Positions 1 through 7,305 are shown, numbered from the stretch's first letter. The stretch is 20,366 bases of DNA from an uncultured Prevotella sp. (GCA_902497035.1 CABVDL010000046.1:1-20366), one strand, 5' to 3'. The notes: a model not told the origin generated them from the sequence alone. A program made the numbers and translations.

Positions 1-355
1 AATAGAAAAAGCACAAATAGGGATTTTTTTATTCCTAAAATTACTATTTCAGTTATTTGACAGGTCAGTTAACTCTTATTTCCCCAGCGACTTTCTTTCT
101 GCTTTTACCCATAGTCTTTAATGTTTTGGCGAAAAGAAAGTTTAAGTTTAAGCACTTCCATGTATATTCAGCCATTCGTATTCTTTTCCATGATTAATTG
201 TTCTTGTTCATACCCACGAAGTAGGATGGGAGAATAATAAGGCGCGCAGAAACGAGACACCAATAATATAAATGGCTGAATAGATACAGTCGATGCGATC
301 AGCTATTGATTATTCATGTGCATGGCCTTAAGTTAAACTTCAATAATATGAAGAG
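1..355. other. Gene-free region upstream of the ars operon
   Basis: I see no credible coding region here on either strand: stop codons are frequent in all frames and the base composition is AT-rich compared with the genes. It holds a T-run at 24-31 that could be the tail of a terminator belonging to a gene left of the window, and the long-range inverted repeat described separately. No tRNA-like fold or transposase remnant was recognised. Confidence 0.6.
165..282. repeat. Imperfect 21-bp inverted repeat, arms 76 bp apart
   Basis: The left arm (165-185) starts TATTCAGCCATT; the right arm (262-282) ends with its exact reverse complement AATGGCTGAATA. Twelve bases match perfectly and 18 of 21 match over the full arms. 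The 76-bp interior has no ORF. This could be a small non-autonomous mobile element or the arms of a structured RNA. No flanking target duplication was established, so its nature is open. Confidence 0.45.
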
Positions 356-371
356 TTGTTAGAATATTATT
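342..371. promoter_or_regulatory. Candidate ArsR operator
   Basis: AATAATAT (342-349) and its exact inverse ATATTATT (364-371) flank a 14-bp centre and end three bases before the -7 element of the ars promoter. ArsR-family repressors bind AT-rich imperfect inverted repeats overlapping their own promoters, and an arsR gene lies in this operon. The assignment rests on position and symmetry only. Confidence 0.45.
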
Positions 372-381
372 CGTAACTTTG
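356..381 (+). promoter_or_regulatory. ars operon promoter (Bacteroidota type)
   Basis: A perfect -7 element TAACTTTG lies at 374-381, matching TAnnTTTG. A TTG at 356-358 is the nearest -33 candidate, but the spacing is shorter than usual. If transcription starts 4-5 nt after the -7 element, the leader before the arsC ATG at 390 is only about 4 nt. Confidence 0.65.
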
Positions 382-389
382 CGAATGAT

Positions 390-806
390 ATGAAGAAGAT
401 ATTGATTCTATGTACAGGTAACAGTTGCCGGAGCAAGATGGCGCAAGCCTGTCTGCAACATCTGGATTCAGGACTCTATGTGCGGTCAGCGGGCACCCGC
501 CCCGCTTCCCATACTCATCCGCTGGCCGTTCAGGTGATGAGTGAGGCAGGTATGCCGATTACCGACTTGCAACCGCATGATGTCAAGTACTACGTCAACG
601 AGGAGTGGGATGCCGTCATTACGGTATGCGACTATGCCCGAGAGTCGTGTCCTGTCTTCACGGGCACAGTGAAGCAGCGGTTGCACATCAGCTTTACAGA
701 CCCATCGTCAGCAACAGGTACTAAGGAAGAACAACTCGCAGTATTTCGTGAGATAAGAGACCGTATAGTTCTATATTTCACAGACTTTTATCATCAAAAT
801 ATATAA
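390..806 (+). CDS. arsC: Arsenate reductase, thioredoxin-coupled low-molecular-weight phosphatase type
   Basis: This 138-aa protein reduces arsenate to arsenite in the cytoplasm so that the efflux pump can export it. The P-loop CTGNSCRS spans residues 8-15 with nucleophile Cys8. Cys80 and Cys87 have the same seven-residue spacing as the redox pair Cys82/Cys89 of the plasmid pI258 ArsC, so the thioredoxin-dependent Cys relay looks intact. A DPSSATG stretch near residue 104 fits the family's Asp loop. Length is normal. The start is fixed because the catalytic loop begins at residue 8; an ATG at 385 runs straight into a stop. It is the first gene of the ars operon and ends 7 nt before arsR. Related tyrosine phosphatases are the main alternative, but the Cys pattern and neighbours favour ArsC. 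Confidence 0.93.
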   Translation: MKKILILCTGNSCRSKMAQACLQHLDSGLYVRSAGTRPASHTHPLAVQVMSEAGMPITDLQPHDVKYYVNEEWDAVITVCDYARESCPVFTGTVKQRLHISFTDPSSATGTKEEQLAVFREIRDRIVLYFTDFYHQNI

Positions 807-813
807 AGAAGAT

Positions 814-1149
814 ATGGATACGAAGAAAGACTACAGTCTAAAGGCAGAACAGATTGCCCGCTTCGCCAAAGCCCTTGCCCATCCGGCGAGGATACAGATA
901 TTGCAGTTTCTGGCGCGGCAGCAAGAATGCTATTTTGGTGACATCCATGATGAACTGCCCATCGCCAAGGCTACCGTCAGCCAGCATCTCAAGGAACTCA
1001 AGGATGCGGGACTCATCCAAGGCACCATCGAGGCACCCAAGGTGAGGTACTGCATCAACCGCGACAACTGGCAATATGCCCGTGAGCTGTTCTGTGATTT
1101 CTTCGCCAAGGAAATCAATGTCGGCAGCTGCGGCTGCGGCAAGAAATAA
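814..1149 (+). CDS. arsR: ArsR/SmtB-family metalloid-responsive repressor
   Basis: A 111-aa winged-helix repressor expected to bind the ars promoter and release it when As(III) or Sb(III) binds. The family signature AHPARIQIL lies around residues 22-30 and the recognition helix ATVSQHLKEL around 54-63. The alpha-3 CxC sensor of E. coli ArsR is absent; only Cys39 lies near that position. The C-terminus ends in C-G-C-G-K-K (Cys106, Cys108), and two more cysteines lie in the C-terminal third, so metalloid sensing probably uses a different Cys set. It sits between arsC and the transport genes, so repression is probably autoregulatory. The family and role are secure; the exact ligand is inferred from context. 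Confidence 0.9.
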   Translation: MDTKKDYSLKAEQIARFAKALAHPARIQILQFLARQQECYFGDIHDELPIAKATVSQHLKELKDAGLIQGTIEAPKVRYCINRDNWQYARELFCDFFAKEINVGSCGCGKK

Positions 1150-1158
1150 ACTGTTCGG

Positions 1159-1177
1159 GGCGGGCTGAGCGCCCGCC
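1159..1177 (+). promoter_or_regulatory. GC-rich hairpin between arsR and the 87-aa gene
   Basis: GGCGGGC (1159-1165) pairs perfectly with GCCCGCC (1171-1177) around a 5-nt loop, immediately after the arsR stop. It is followed by TTATAT rather than a real T-run, so it is a weak terminator at best. It could partly attenuate transcription or act as a 3'-end or processing structure that lowers downstream expression relative to arsCR. The 74-nt gap after arsR also contains TAGTTTTA (from 1201), only a weak -7 match. Confidence 0.5.
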
Positions 1178-1223
1178 TTATATCATAATATATAAGTTCG
1201 TAGTTTTACAAATAACTAATAAT

Positions 1224-1487
1224 ATGGATATTAAGAACAATGACCAAGTGCCAACTGCCTACGGCCTGGTCGTCGTTCATAAAGACAAGCATTGGTGGGT
1301 CGTCAACCAGTGTCTGATGCTGAACCACACCACTGACCCTTTCTTGCAGGCCAAGGCTGCCGGCGAAAAGAAATGGGCAGACGAAGTGAGGTGCCTCACA
1401 GACGGCCACGTGGTGCTTAGACCGTGGCTTAACAGAAATAAGAAAAATGCCGCCGTCCCCATCGGCGGTGGGCATCTGAAAATTTAA
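1224..1487 (+). CDS. Uncharacterised 87-aa protein in the ars operon
   Basis: I do not recognise a family. The protein is small, soluble and without a signal peptide or membrane segment. It has a beta-strand-like start (YGLVVVHKDKHWWVV), two cysteines (Cys30, Cys57), four tryptophans and a glycine-rich end (IGGGHLKI). It lies 74 nt after arsR and its stop is 5 nt before the acr3 start, typical of translational coupling. That position, rather than any motif, suggests an accessory role in arsenic handling. The competing ORFs on the opposite strand are similar in size but do not fit the operon. It is probably a real gene; function unknown. Confidence 0.6.
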   Translation: MDIKNNDQVPTAYGLVVVHKDKHWWVVNQCLMLNHTTDPFLQAKAAGEKKWADEVRCLTDGHVVLRPWLNRNKKNAAVPIGGGHLKI

Positions 1488-1492
1488 TCATT

Positions 1493-3043
1493 ATGGAAGA
1501 AAGAAAAATTGGATTCTTTGACAAGTACCTCACATTATGGGTACTGTTGTGTATTGTCGTGGGCATTGCCATAGGCAAGTTCCTGCCCGCTGTCCCGCAA
1601 ACGCTCTCGCGGTTCGAGTATGCTCATGTGAGCATTCCCGTGGCCATCCTCATTTGGGTGATGATCTACCCGATGATGATGAAAGTGGACTTCCAAAGTG
1701 TGAAGAATGTGGCCAAGCACCCCAAGGGGTTGGTGGTGACATGTGTGGTCAACTGGCTTGTCAAGCCGTTTACCATGTTCGGCATTGCCTGGTTCTTTCT
1801 CTTCGTGGTCTTTCAGCGTTGGATTCCCACGAACTTGGCCCATCAATATTTGGCCGGAGCGGTGCTCTTAGGTGCAGCCCCATGCACGGCGATGGTGTTT
1901 ATCTGGAGCTACCTCTCCGACGGCAATCCAGCCTACACGCTCGTGCAGGTGGCTGTCAATGACCTCATCATCCTCGTGGCCTTTGCGCCTATCGTAGCCT
2001 TACTTTTGGGTGTAAGCGGTGTGCAAATTCCCTACGACACACTTCTGCTGAGCGTCGTACTCTTTGTGGTATTGCCGCTCGTTGCCGGAATCATCACACG
2101 TACTGCCGTCATCAAGCGCAGAGGCAAGGAGTATTTTGAGCAAGTCTTCGTGCACAAGGTCGACCGCTACACCACTGCAGGTCTGCTGCTCACGCTCGTC
2201 ATCCTCTTCTCTTTCCAGGGTGAGACTATTCTCCGGAATCCGCTTCATATCTTACTCATTGCCGTTCCATTGATTCTCCAGACTTACCTCATCTTTGCCA
2301 TCGCCTTCGGGTGGGCCAAAGCCTGGCATCTGCCTTACGATATCGCAGCTCCGGCCGGAATGATTGGGGCCTCCAACTTCTTCGAGCTCGCCGTGGCAGT
2401 AGCTATCAGCCTGTTTGGATTGCAGAGCGGTGCAGCGTTGGCTACGACTGTCGGCGTGCTCACCGAAGTTCCTATCATGCTCTCGCTGGTCAAGATAGCG
2501 AAACAAACGAAAATAAATAGTTTGTATATTGGCCCGGCCTCTCCTGCACGATGGTTGTTTTTTAGGCGTGGCAGCGAGAAGAGAAGCTCCGTTAGAACAG
2601 TTGGCCAAGTACTTCCCCGGACAAGTGGTATGGAACTGCAATGCCGCCTACCATCAGTTGCCGGAGCCGATGTGGAACCAGATGATGACATTTGTACCCA
2701 AATGGCCCTTACGCTTTACCACAGTAATAGGAAAGCTGTTGGGTTGGAAATAAAAAAAACAACCACGCATTTCAATGTTGTAGTGCGTGGCTGTCTTGTT
2801 TTTAAGTCCACAGGCCTGCTGTTATTTCTCAAAACGCTCGAGGTGCAGACCATCTTTTGTCAGTGCCTCAATCTGCGGAACGAGGCGTGTGAAGTGTTCA
2901 GCGTTGGAGTGCTTGGTGAGCAGCTCGTCACTCTCCCATGTCTCACAGAACATGTAAACGTCAGGACGTGTGGCACTGTGGAAGAGGTCATAGCCGTGGT
3001 TGCCCTCATCCTTGAGAGACTTCTCAACGAGTTCGTCGGCTAA
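1493..3043 (+). CDS. acr3: ACR3-family arsenite efflux permease with aberrant C-terminal run-on
   Basis: Residues 1 to about 343 form a full ACR3 transporter that exports arsenite across the inner membrane, with about ten hydrophobic segments. The signature GAAPCTAMVFIWS carries the conserved Cys131, and TEVPIMLSLV carries the conserved Glu325. ACR3 proteins normally end shortly after this last motif, at about 345-355 aa. Here the frame continues to 516 aa with low-complexity, non-membrane sequence. That tail first overlaps, in another frame, a remnant of a different gene (2517-2753). It then reads antisense through the terminator and the ABM-fold gene. The tail is therefore unlikely to be a functional domain. 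The natural stop was probably lost in a deletion or frameshift near 2505-2530. Whether the pump still works with this tail is unknown. Confidence 0.85.
   Translation: MEERKIGFFDKYLTLWVLLCIVVGIAIGKFLPAVPQTLSRFEYAHVSIPVAILIWVMIYPMMMKVDFQSVKNVAKHPKGLVVTCVVNWLVKPFTMFGIAWFFLFVVFQRWIPTNLAHQYLAGAVLLGAAPCTAMVFIWSYLSDGNPAYTLVQVAVNDLIILVAFAPIVALLLGVSGVQIPYDTLLLSVVLFVVLPLVAGIITRTAVIKRRGKEYFEQVFVHKVDRYTTAGLLLTLVILFSFQGETILRNPLHILLIAVPLILQTYLIFAIAFGWAKAWHLPYDIAAPAGMIGASNFFELAVAVAISLFGLQSGAALATTVGVLTEVPIMLSLVKIAKQTKINSLYIGPASPARWLFFRRGSEKRSSVRTVGQVLPRTSGMELQCRLPSVAGADVEPDDDICTQMALTLYHSNRKAVGLEIKKTTTHFNVVVRGCLVFKSTGLLLFLKTLEVQTIFCQCLNLRNEACEVFSVGVLGEQLVTLPCLTEHVNVRTCGTVEEVIAVVALILERLLNEFVG
2517..2753 (+). 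pseudogene. C-terminal remnant of an unidentified gene after acr3
   Basis: In the frame offset by one from acr3, the segment from about 2530 to the TAA at 2751-2753 reads like genuine protein: an alanine- and leucine-rich stretch with RREAPLEQLAKYFPGQVVWN, then a Trp/Pro-rich run ending VIGKLLGWK. No ATG opens it, and it begins directly where acr3 should end. The stop is followed at once by a terminator, as expected for the last gene of an operon. It looks like the 3' end of a former operon member whose 5' part was deleted together with the acr3 stop. I do not recognise the family. Confidence 0.45.
2752..2804. terminator. Bidirectional intrinsic terminator
   Basis: The stem CCACGCA (2763-2769) / TGCGTGG (2784-2790) extends outward with a few mismatches into an A-run (2752-2759) on the left and a T-rich tract (2796-2803) on the right. 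It therefore works in both directions. It lies between the ars remnant stop (2753) and the convergent ABM-fold gene stop (2822). Confidence 0.8.
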
Positions 3044-3106
3044 AGCCTTTACCTGTGTCTCCGTTACTCCTTCTTTTACTTCAAAGAAACCGTTCAGTCT
3101 AATCAT
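2822..3106 (-). CDS. Antibiotic biosynthesis monooxygenase (ABM/YgiN-like) domain protein
   Basis: A 94-aa small alpha+beta-barrel protein of the ABM superfamily, usually a dimer; members include YgiN-type quinol monooxygenases and heme-degrading enzymes. The pattern is typical: a first strand MIRLNGFFEVKEG, a helix with ALADELVEKSLKDEG, then YDLFHS, the strand YMFCETWES and the helix LTKHSNAEHFTRLVPQIEAL. I start it at 3106 because the fold begins at MIRLNG; the 21 extra upstream codons look non-coding, and the ATG is preceded by an AT-rich leader. It lies 144 nt downstream of the MFS pump gene on the same strand with no clear terminator between, so it may be the last gene of the efflux transcript. 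The substrate cannot be told from sequence. Confidence 0.82.
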   Translation of the reverse strand: MIRLNGFFEVKEGVTETQVKALADELVEKSLKDEGNHGYDLFHSATRPDVYMFCETWESDELLTKHSNAEHFTRLVPQIEALTKDGLHLERFEK

Positions 3107-3250
3107 AGTGATAATATTAATTTGTGGGATATACGGTGCTCTGTTAACGACAAGCGTCTGCACCGGCACCGTCTTTTTTATAACGGCTTTATCGATGAAA
3201 TATTGTTCTTTGCCTGGTACGATGTGTAATACTGGCTATACTCTCCTTTT

Positions 3251-4804
3251 TTATCTCCCTAACTCCTTCCGCATTTCGTGGCCTAGCTTTCCCCAGTAGG
3301 GCAAGTGCTTCAAGGTAGAGCGCACCGGACTGACATGCCACAACATCAGCAGCAGGAGGAAGAAGCAGCCGCCCATACACGTCACGCCATAGAGTTGCTT
3401 GATGCCTGTGAGCAAACTCATCTCCGGCGTGTAAGGGTGCGCGCTGACCAGATTGTCCATGACATGATAGCGCAGCAGAAAAGCGTAAAGTCCATCGGTC
3501 ATCGTGCTCAGCAGGCCATTGCGGATGAAGCCACAGATGGTGAGGCCCATGAAGAAATGCTGAAACGGCATCAGCTCCTCAAGATAGAGCGTCATGGTGA
3601 CAAAGAAGATGGTGTAGCCAAACGAGCGCAGGAACGTCGGCACGATGAGCATCTCGAAGTTTAGACCGGGAAAGACGAAGAAATACATCGCCACCTGGTA
3701 GCTCAGCAGCAGCGCGAAACCTATCGTCAGCAGACGTGTGTAGGCCTGGCGTGTCATCTTCATCCACCACAGACAGAACAGACAGCCCGTGACATTGCCA
3801 ACGATGGTAATGAGATTGAGCGGCGCCGTTGTCATCATGCCCCAATGCGCTACGCTTCCCGTGAAAGCATTTTGCAGCACCTGCGGCGTAGCGTTCATCA
3901 CCTCAGCTACGGCAAACATGCCGAGTATCGGCCACAGGGTCTTATAGCGGAAGGCCTTCGGGTCGATATACGGATGATGAATGTGGCGCATGCGGTTGAC
4001 CGTGAAGTAAGCAACAATCACCGTTGCCACGCACACGCCACGCCACAATTGGCTGTCACACCAGTTGTAGTATTCACCATAATGAAACAACCAGATTAAA
4101 GCCAGCAGCGTGACAGACCACAGAAGACAGCCCAGCCAGTCGATGGACAGGAAGGGCAAAGGGCGCATGAGGCGGAAGTGACGTGTGCAGGTCCACAGAA
4201 ACAGCCACACGACTAGGAGCAATGCAATGACGAACCATTGCATGGCTTGCCAGGAGTCACAGAAATAAGTCAACTCAGACGACACCCAGGCTCCGGCGGC
4301 CATGTCGCCTAAGACGACGATATAGAGCAGTGGAAAGAAGATGCGGAAGTCGCGACGAGGGGTCATCCACAACTGGACATTGCTGAAAATCTCAAACGTC
4401 GCCATAAGCTTCATGTAACAGCACGCATACGACAGGAGACAGAGCAACGGCATCGTGGTATGTACGTCAGTGAAATTGTAGAGGGCGAGTGTCAGCAGAA
4501 TGCAGACAATCATTCCGCCGACCGAAAACAACTCCAGACTGCGGTTGGTGAAGCGAAACTTCAAGCGGAACAGCACGGGGAACGGCATTGCCACCCCTAC
4601 GACTCCGCAAAGGAAGATGAACGTGATGTCCTCACGCATCAGGCCTGTTGAGCCCATCATCTGCGACACGGAACCCATATAGGTGGTGTTGACAAGTTGG
4701 AAGATGACGGCGCACACCACGTAGAGCCACGGCTGAAGCTTCTTAGGAATGAAGTCTTTCAGCATCGGCATGGCAAAGGGACGCCCTATCATTGGATCGG
4801 CCAT
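3251..4804 (-). CDS. MFS drug/proton antiporter, 14-TM DHA2 (EmrB-like) family
   Basis: A 517-aa inner-membrane protein with hydrophobic segments spread over nearly its whole length, about 14 in total, which is the length and topology of EmrB-type DHA2 exporters. It follows an EmrA-like adaptor by 12 nt and a TolC-like channel further upstream, so it should be the proton-driven pump of a tripartite efflux system spanning both membranes. The start at 4804 gives a short cytoplasmic N-terminus before the first membrane segment. It is divergent from classical EmrB: I could not find the canonical MFS motif A cleanly after TM2, as often in Bacteroidota homologues. Substrates (drugs, bile acids, fatty acids or others) cannot be inferred. 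Confidence 0.85.
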   Translation of the reverse strand: MADPMIGRPFAMPMLKDFIPKKLQPWLYVVCAVIFQLVNTTYMGSVSQMMGSTGLMREDITFIFLCGVVGVAMPFPVLFRLKFRFTNRSLELFSVGGMIVCILLTLALYNFTDVHTTMPLLCLLSYACCYMKLMATFEIFSNVQLWMTPRRDFRIFFPLLYIVVLGDMAAGAWVSSELTYFCDSWQAMQWFVIALLLVVWLFLWTCTRHFRLMRPLPFLSIDWLGCLLWSVTLLALIWLFHYGEYYNWCDSQLWRGVCVATVIVAYFTVNRMRHIHHPYIDPKAFRYKTLWPILGMFAVAEVMNATPQVLQNAFTGSVAHWGMMTTAPLNLITIVGNVTGCLFCLWWMKMTRQAYTRLLTIGFALLLSYQVAMYFFVFPGLNFEMLIVPTFLRSFGYTIFFVTMTLYLEELMPFQHFFMGLTICGFIRNGLLSTMTDGLYAFLLRYHVMDNLVSAHPYTPEMSLLTGIKQLYGVTCMGGCFFLLLLMLWHVSPVRSTLKHLPYWGKLGHEMRKELGR

Positions 4805-4816
4805 AGTCTGAGGGTT

Positions 4817-5896
4817 TTAATATTTCACTTCTGTCTCAACATTCAGACCGCTGAGCAACTTCTTAATGTCCTCGGCCTTGTTGTCGCCGGTAAGTTCTAT
4901 TCTCACCGGTACACGCTGCTCCACCTTGACGAAGTTGCCCGTGGCATTGTCGACAGGAATATTGTCCATCGCAGCGCCAGAAGCTGAGGATATGGCTGCC
5001 ACCTTGCCCTTATAGGTTATGCCGGGAATAGCGTCGCACGTGAACGTCACGGCCGCACCGTCTTTGATATGATGGAGCTGCGACTCCCTGTAGTTGGCAA
5101 TCACCCAGACGCTGTTCTGGTCCACTACGTCGACCAAGAGTTGTCCGGACTGCACCAGCTGGCCCACATAGATGTTCTTTCTGCCGACATATCCGTCACA
5201 AGGCGCTGTTATGACCGTATACGACAGATTCAGCCGTGCCAGGTTCAGCTGTGCCTCGGCCACGCTCTCTCCGGCATGACTCTGTCCGAGCCGCTGGCTC
5301 TGCTCTCCACCTACACTGGCCGTGGCCGTGCGGCTTGCTGCAGCCTGCGTCAGTCGGGCTTGCGCGGCCTGCCAACGGCTGCGCGACTCCTCGTAGCGTG
5401 TCTTCGCGTTGTCATACTGCTGCGGTGTGACGGCACCCTTGGCCAACAGTGCCGCGTAGCGGTCGTAGTCGCGCTTGGCATTGTCCATGCTCACCTTAGC
5501 TTCACTGATACCGGCATTGGCCACGCGCATGCCCGCACTGGCCACGTTGACATTGCGGCTGATGGTGTGCATGCCTGCGCTCACTGCGCTGCTGCCACGC
5601 CGCTGACCACGGAGTGAAGCCTCAGCCTGAGCCATGGCAAGACGGTATTCGGCATCCTCGAGGATGACAAGGGTGTCGCCTTTGTGAACATATTGGAACT
5701 CATGGAAGCGAATCTCCTTGATGAAGCCCTGGACGCGGGTGTTGACGGGCGTCATGTTGCGGTGAACCATGGCGTTGTCGGTGTATTCCTCGCTGCCGAA
5801 ATGGACGAACCGGCTGCAAACGTATGCCAGTCCGAGTACGAGCAAAGCGATGACGACGATATTGTAAGCTCTTAAAACTTGTTTTCTCTTATTCAT
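4817..5896 (-). CDS. HlyD/EmrA-family periplasmic adaptor of the efflux pump
   Basis: A 359-aa membrane fusion protein. A single N-terminal membrane anchor lies at about residues 12-29. The first half of the lipoyl-like domain follows (NTRVQGFIKEIRFHEFQYV, with HKGDTLVILED). Next come a long Ala/Gln/Arg-rich alpha-hairpin coiled coil (about 85-215) and the second lipoyl half starting TAPCDGYVGRKNIYVGQLV. The beta-barrel section with SVWVIANYRESQL comes last. This order is the EmrA type. The protein connects the MFS pump to the outer-membrane channel. It starts 57 nt after the stop of the TolC-like gene and ends 12 nt before the pump, so the three are one operon. A coiled coil of this length matches EmrA-like adaptors and is longer than RND adaptors need. 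Confidence 0.92.
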   Translation of the reverse strand: MNKRKQVLRAYNIVVIALLVLGLAYVCSRFVHFGSEEYTDNAMVHRNMTPVNTRVQGFIKEIRFHEFQYVHKGDTLVILEDAEYRLAMAQAEASLRGQRRGSSAVSAGMHTISRNVNVASAGMRVANAGISEAKVSMDNAKRDYDRYAALLAKGAVTPQQYDNAKTRYEESRSRWQAAQARLTQAAASRTATASVGGEQSQRLGQSHAGESVAEAQLNLARLNLSYTVITAPCDGYVGRKNIYVGQLVQSGQLLVDVVDQNSVWVIANYRESQLHHIKDGAAVTFTCDAIPGITYKGKVAAISSASGAAMDNIPVDNATGNFVKVEQRVPVRIELTGDNKAEDIKKLLSGLNVETEVKY

Positions 5897-5953
5897 GACA
5901 ATCTGTGTTGTTCTTATATATAATAATGTGTATTTTTCAGTGCCGCTGGATGT

Positions 5954-7261
5954 TTACAGCTCTCCGGCGATAAATTTCATCTTATAATAAGCGTATGCGA
6001 TATTGATGCGGGCATCGGCCTCAGCGAGTTCCGCGTCGAGCCGCATGTTGCTGGCATCAATCATGTCTGTGACAAGGGCAAGCTGATTGATGTATCGGTC
6101 ATTGACGACTTCAAAATTCTGCCGGGCGAGCTCTACGCTTTTCTGTTGGGTTTGCAACTCCACGTAGCTCTGCTGATAGTTGGTCCATGCTGCTTGCATC
6201 TGGTTGCCAACCAGTTCTTGGGCAACAGTCTTGCGTTCCTGCGCCTCACGCGCTGCCACTTTTGCCGCCCGCAGCTTCTTGTTGCTCTTGAAGAGTGACG
6301 ACACTGGGTAGGAGACACCTATGCCGACATACCATATATTCAGATTTTTGTCTACGGGCGGCAGTTCAAAGGTAATGGGTCCGTTGAAATTGTTCTGTGC
6401 CACCACAGCTACCTTTGGCAGCATCTCGCTCTTTGCCAGTCTCTCGTTCTGGTGCGCCATCTGCTCGTCTACAGCAGCCAGGCGCAGGGTAGGACTCGAC
6501 ACGGCGGCAGCCTGCCACTGTGCCTCTGCCTCACGGGCGAACGTCTTGGCGGCCACATGCTCCGTCGGGACAACAGAGTCGGTGGCGGCAAGGCCCAGGG
6601 AGACACAAAGCAGATGATTGATGATGGCCCGCTGGTTGCGCAGCCTGGTCAGGTCGAGCTTTAAGGTTTGCATCTGCAGTTCATAGCGCGTGACGTCGTT
6701 TTTCAAGGCTACTCCCTGGCGTTGGCGCGCTTCAATTTCGCTGATGATTTTGGCCGTCAGGTCGATATTGCTCTTCACCACTTGCTCCCTGTTGGCCATC
6801 TTCTCCAGGTCGAGATATTGGCTTAAGGCCAGAAAGCACTGCTGCTGGATGGTGAGATCGGAGGCGATGCTCGCCTTCTCGAGACCGAGCTCAGACAGCT
6901 TGATGCCGGCGGTCAGTGCCCCGCCGCTATAGATGGTCTGTCTGGCGTCTACAATGAATTGATTGCCGAAATGGGGAGAATGAAGTCCGTGGACCTCGCC
7001 GAAATCACGGTCGGTGAGCAAGGCGTTGCCAATAAAGCTCGCTGAGAGCTGGGCATTGATATCGGGAAGGCGCTGACTCTTTGCGGCCTCAACCTCATGG
7101 CGCGCTGACTCTATACTGGTCTTGCTGACCCGCACACTGCTGTTATGGGTATCGATGAGTTCGAAAAGGCCGTGGATGTCCAACGGACGTGGAGTCTGTG
7201 TGTGAGATACCTGAATACCGGCTGTAGCCAGGACTACAGCCATTATCAATCTTTTCTTCAT
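5954..7261 (-). CDS. TolC-family outer-membrane efflux protein
   Basis: A 435-aa outer-membrane channel component. I place the start at 7261 because MKKRLIMAVVLATAGIQVSH is a clear Sec signal peptide; the longer reading frame upstream adds 62 codons that cross the promoter. No lipobox cysteine is present, so it is not a lipoprotein. The mature protein has two OEP repeats with long Gln/Glu/Ala-rich helices. Typical strands separate them, such as the FGNQFIVDARQTIYSGG stretch near residue 100. It is the first gene of the efflux operon and probably forms the trimeric exit duct for the HlyD/MFS pair. The adjacent divergent AraC regulator probably controls it. The family call is secure. Confidence 0.92.
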   Translation of the reverse strand: MKKRLIMAVVLATAGIQVSHTQTPRPLDIHGLFELIDTHNSSVRVSKTSIESARHEVEAAKSQRLPDINAQLSASFIGNALLTDRDFGEVHGLHSPHFGNQFIVDARQTIYSGGALTAGIKLSELGLEKASIASDLTIQQQCFLALSQYLDLEKMANREQVVKSNIDLTAKIISEIEARQRQGVALKNDVTRYELQMQTLKLDLTRLRNQRAIINHLLCVSLGLAATDSVVPTEHVAAKTFAREAEAQWQAAAVSSPTLRLAAVDEQMAHQNERLAKSEMLPKVAVVAQNNFNGPITFELPPVDKNLNIWYVGIGVSYPVSSLFKSNKKLRAAKVAAREAQERKTVAQELVGNQMQAAWTNYQQSYVELQTQQKSVELARQNFEVVNDRYINQLALVTDMIDASNMRLDAELAEADARINIAYAYYKMKFIAGEL

Positions 7262-7305
7262 TCTATTATTGTTGATTCTGCTTATGATGTCTATAAAATC
7301 GGGTG

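Noticed and set aside
2529..3043. ACR3 C-terminal extension as a fused functional domain
   Set aside because: The tail overlaps another protein-like frame, a terminator and an antisense gene, and has no domain features.
5069..5617. 182-aa plus-strand ORF
   Set aside because: Antisense to the coiled-coil part of the HlyD adaptor; low-complexity codon pattern creates a long open frame.
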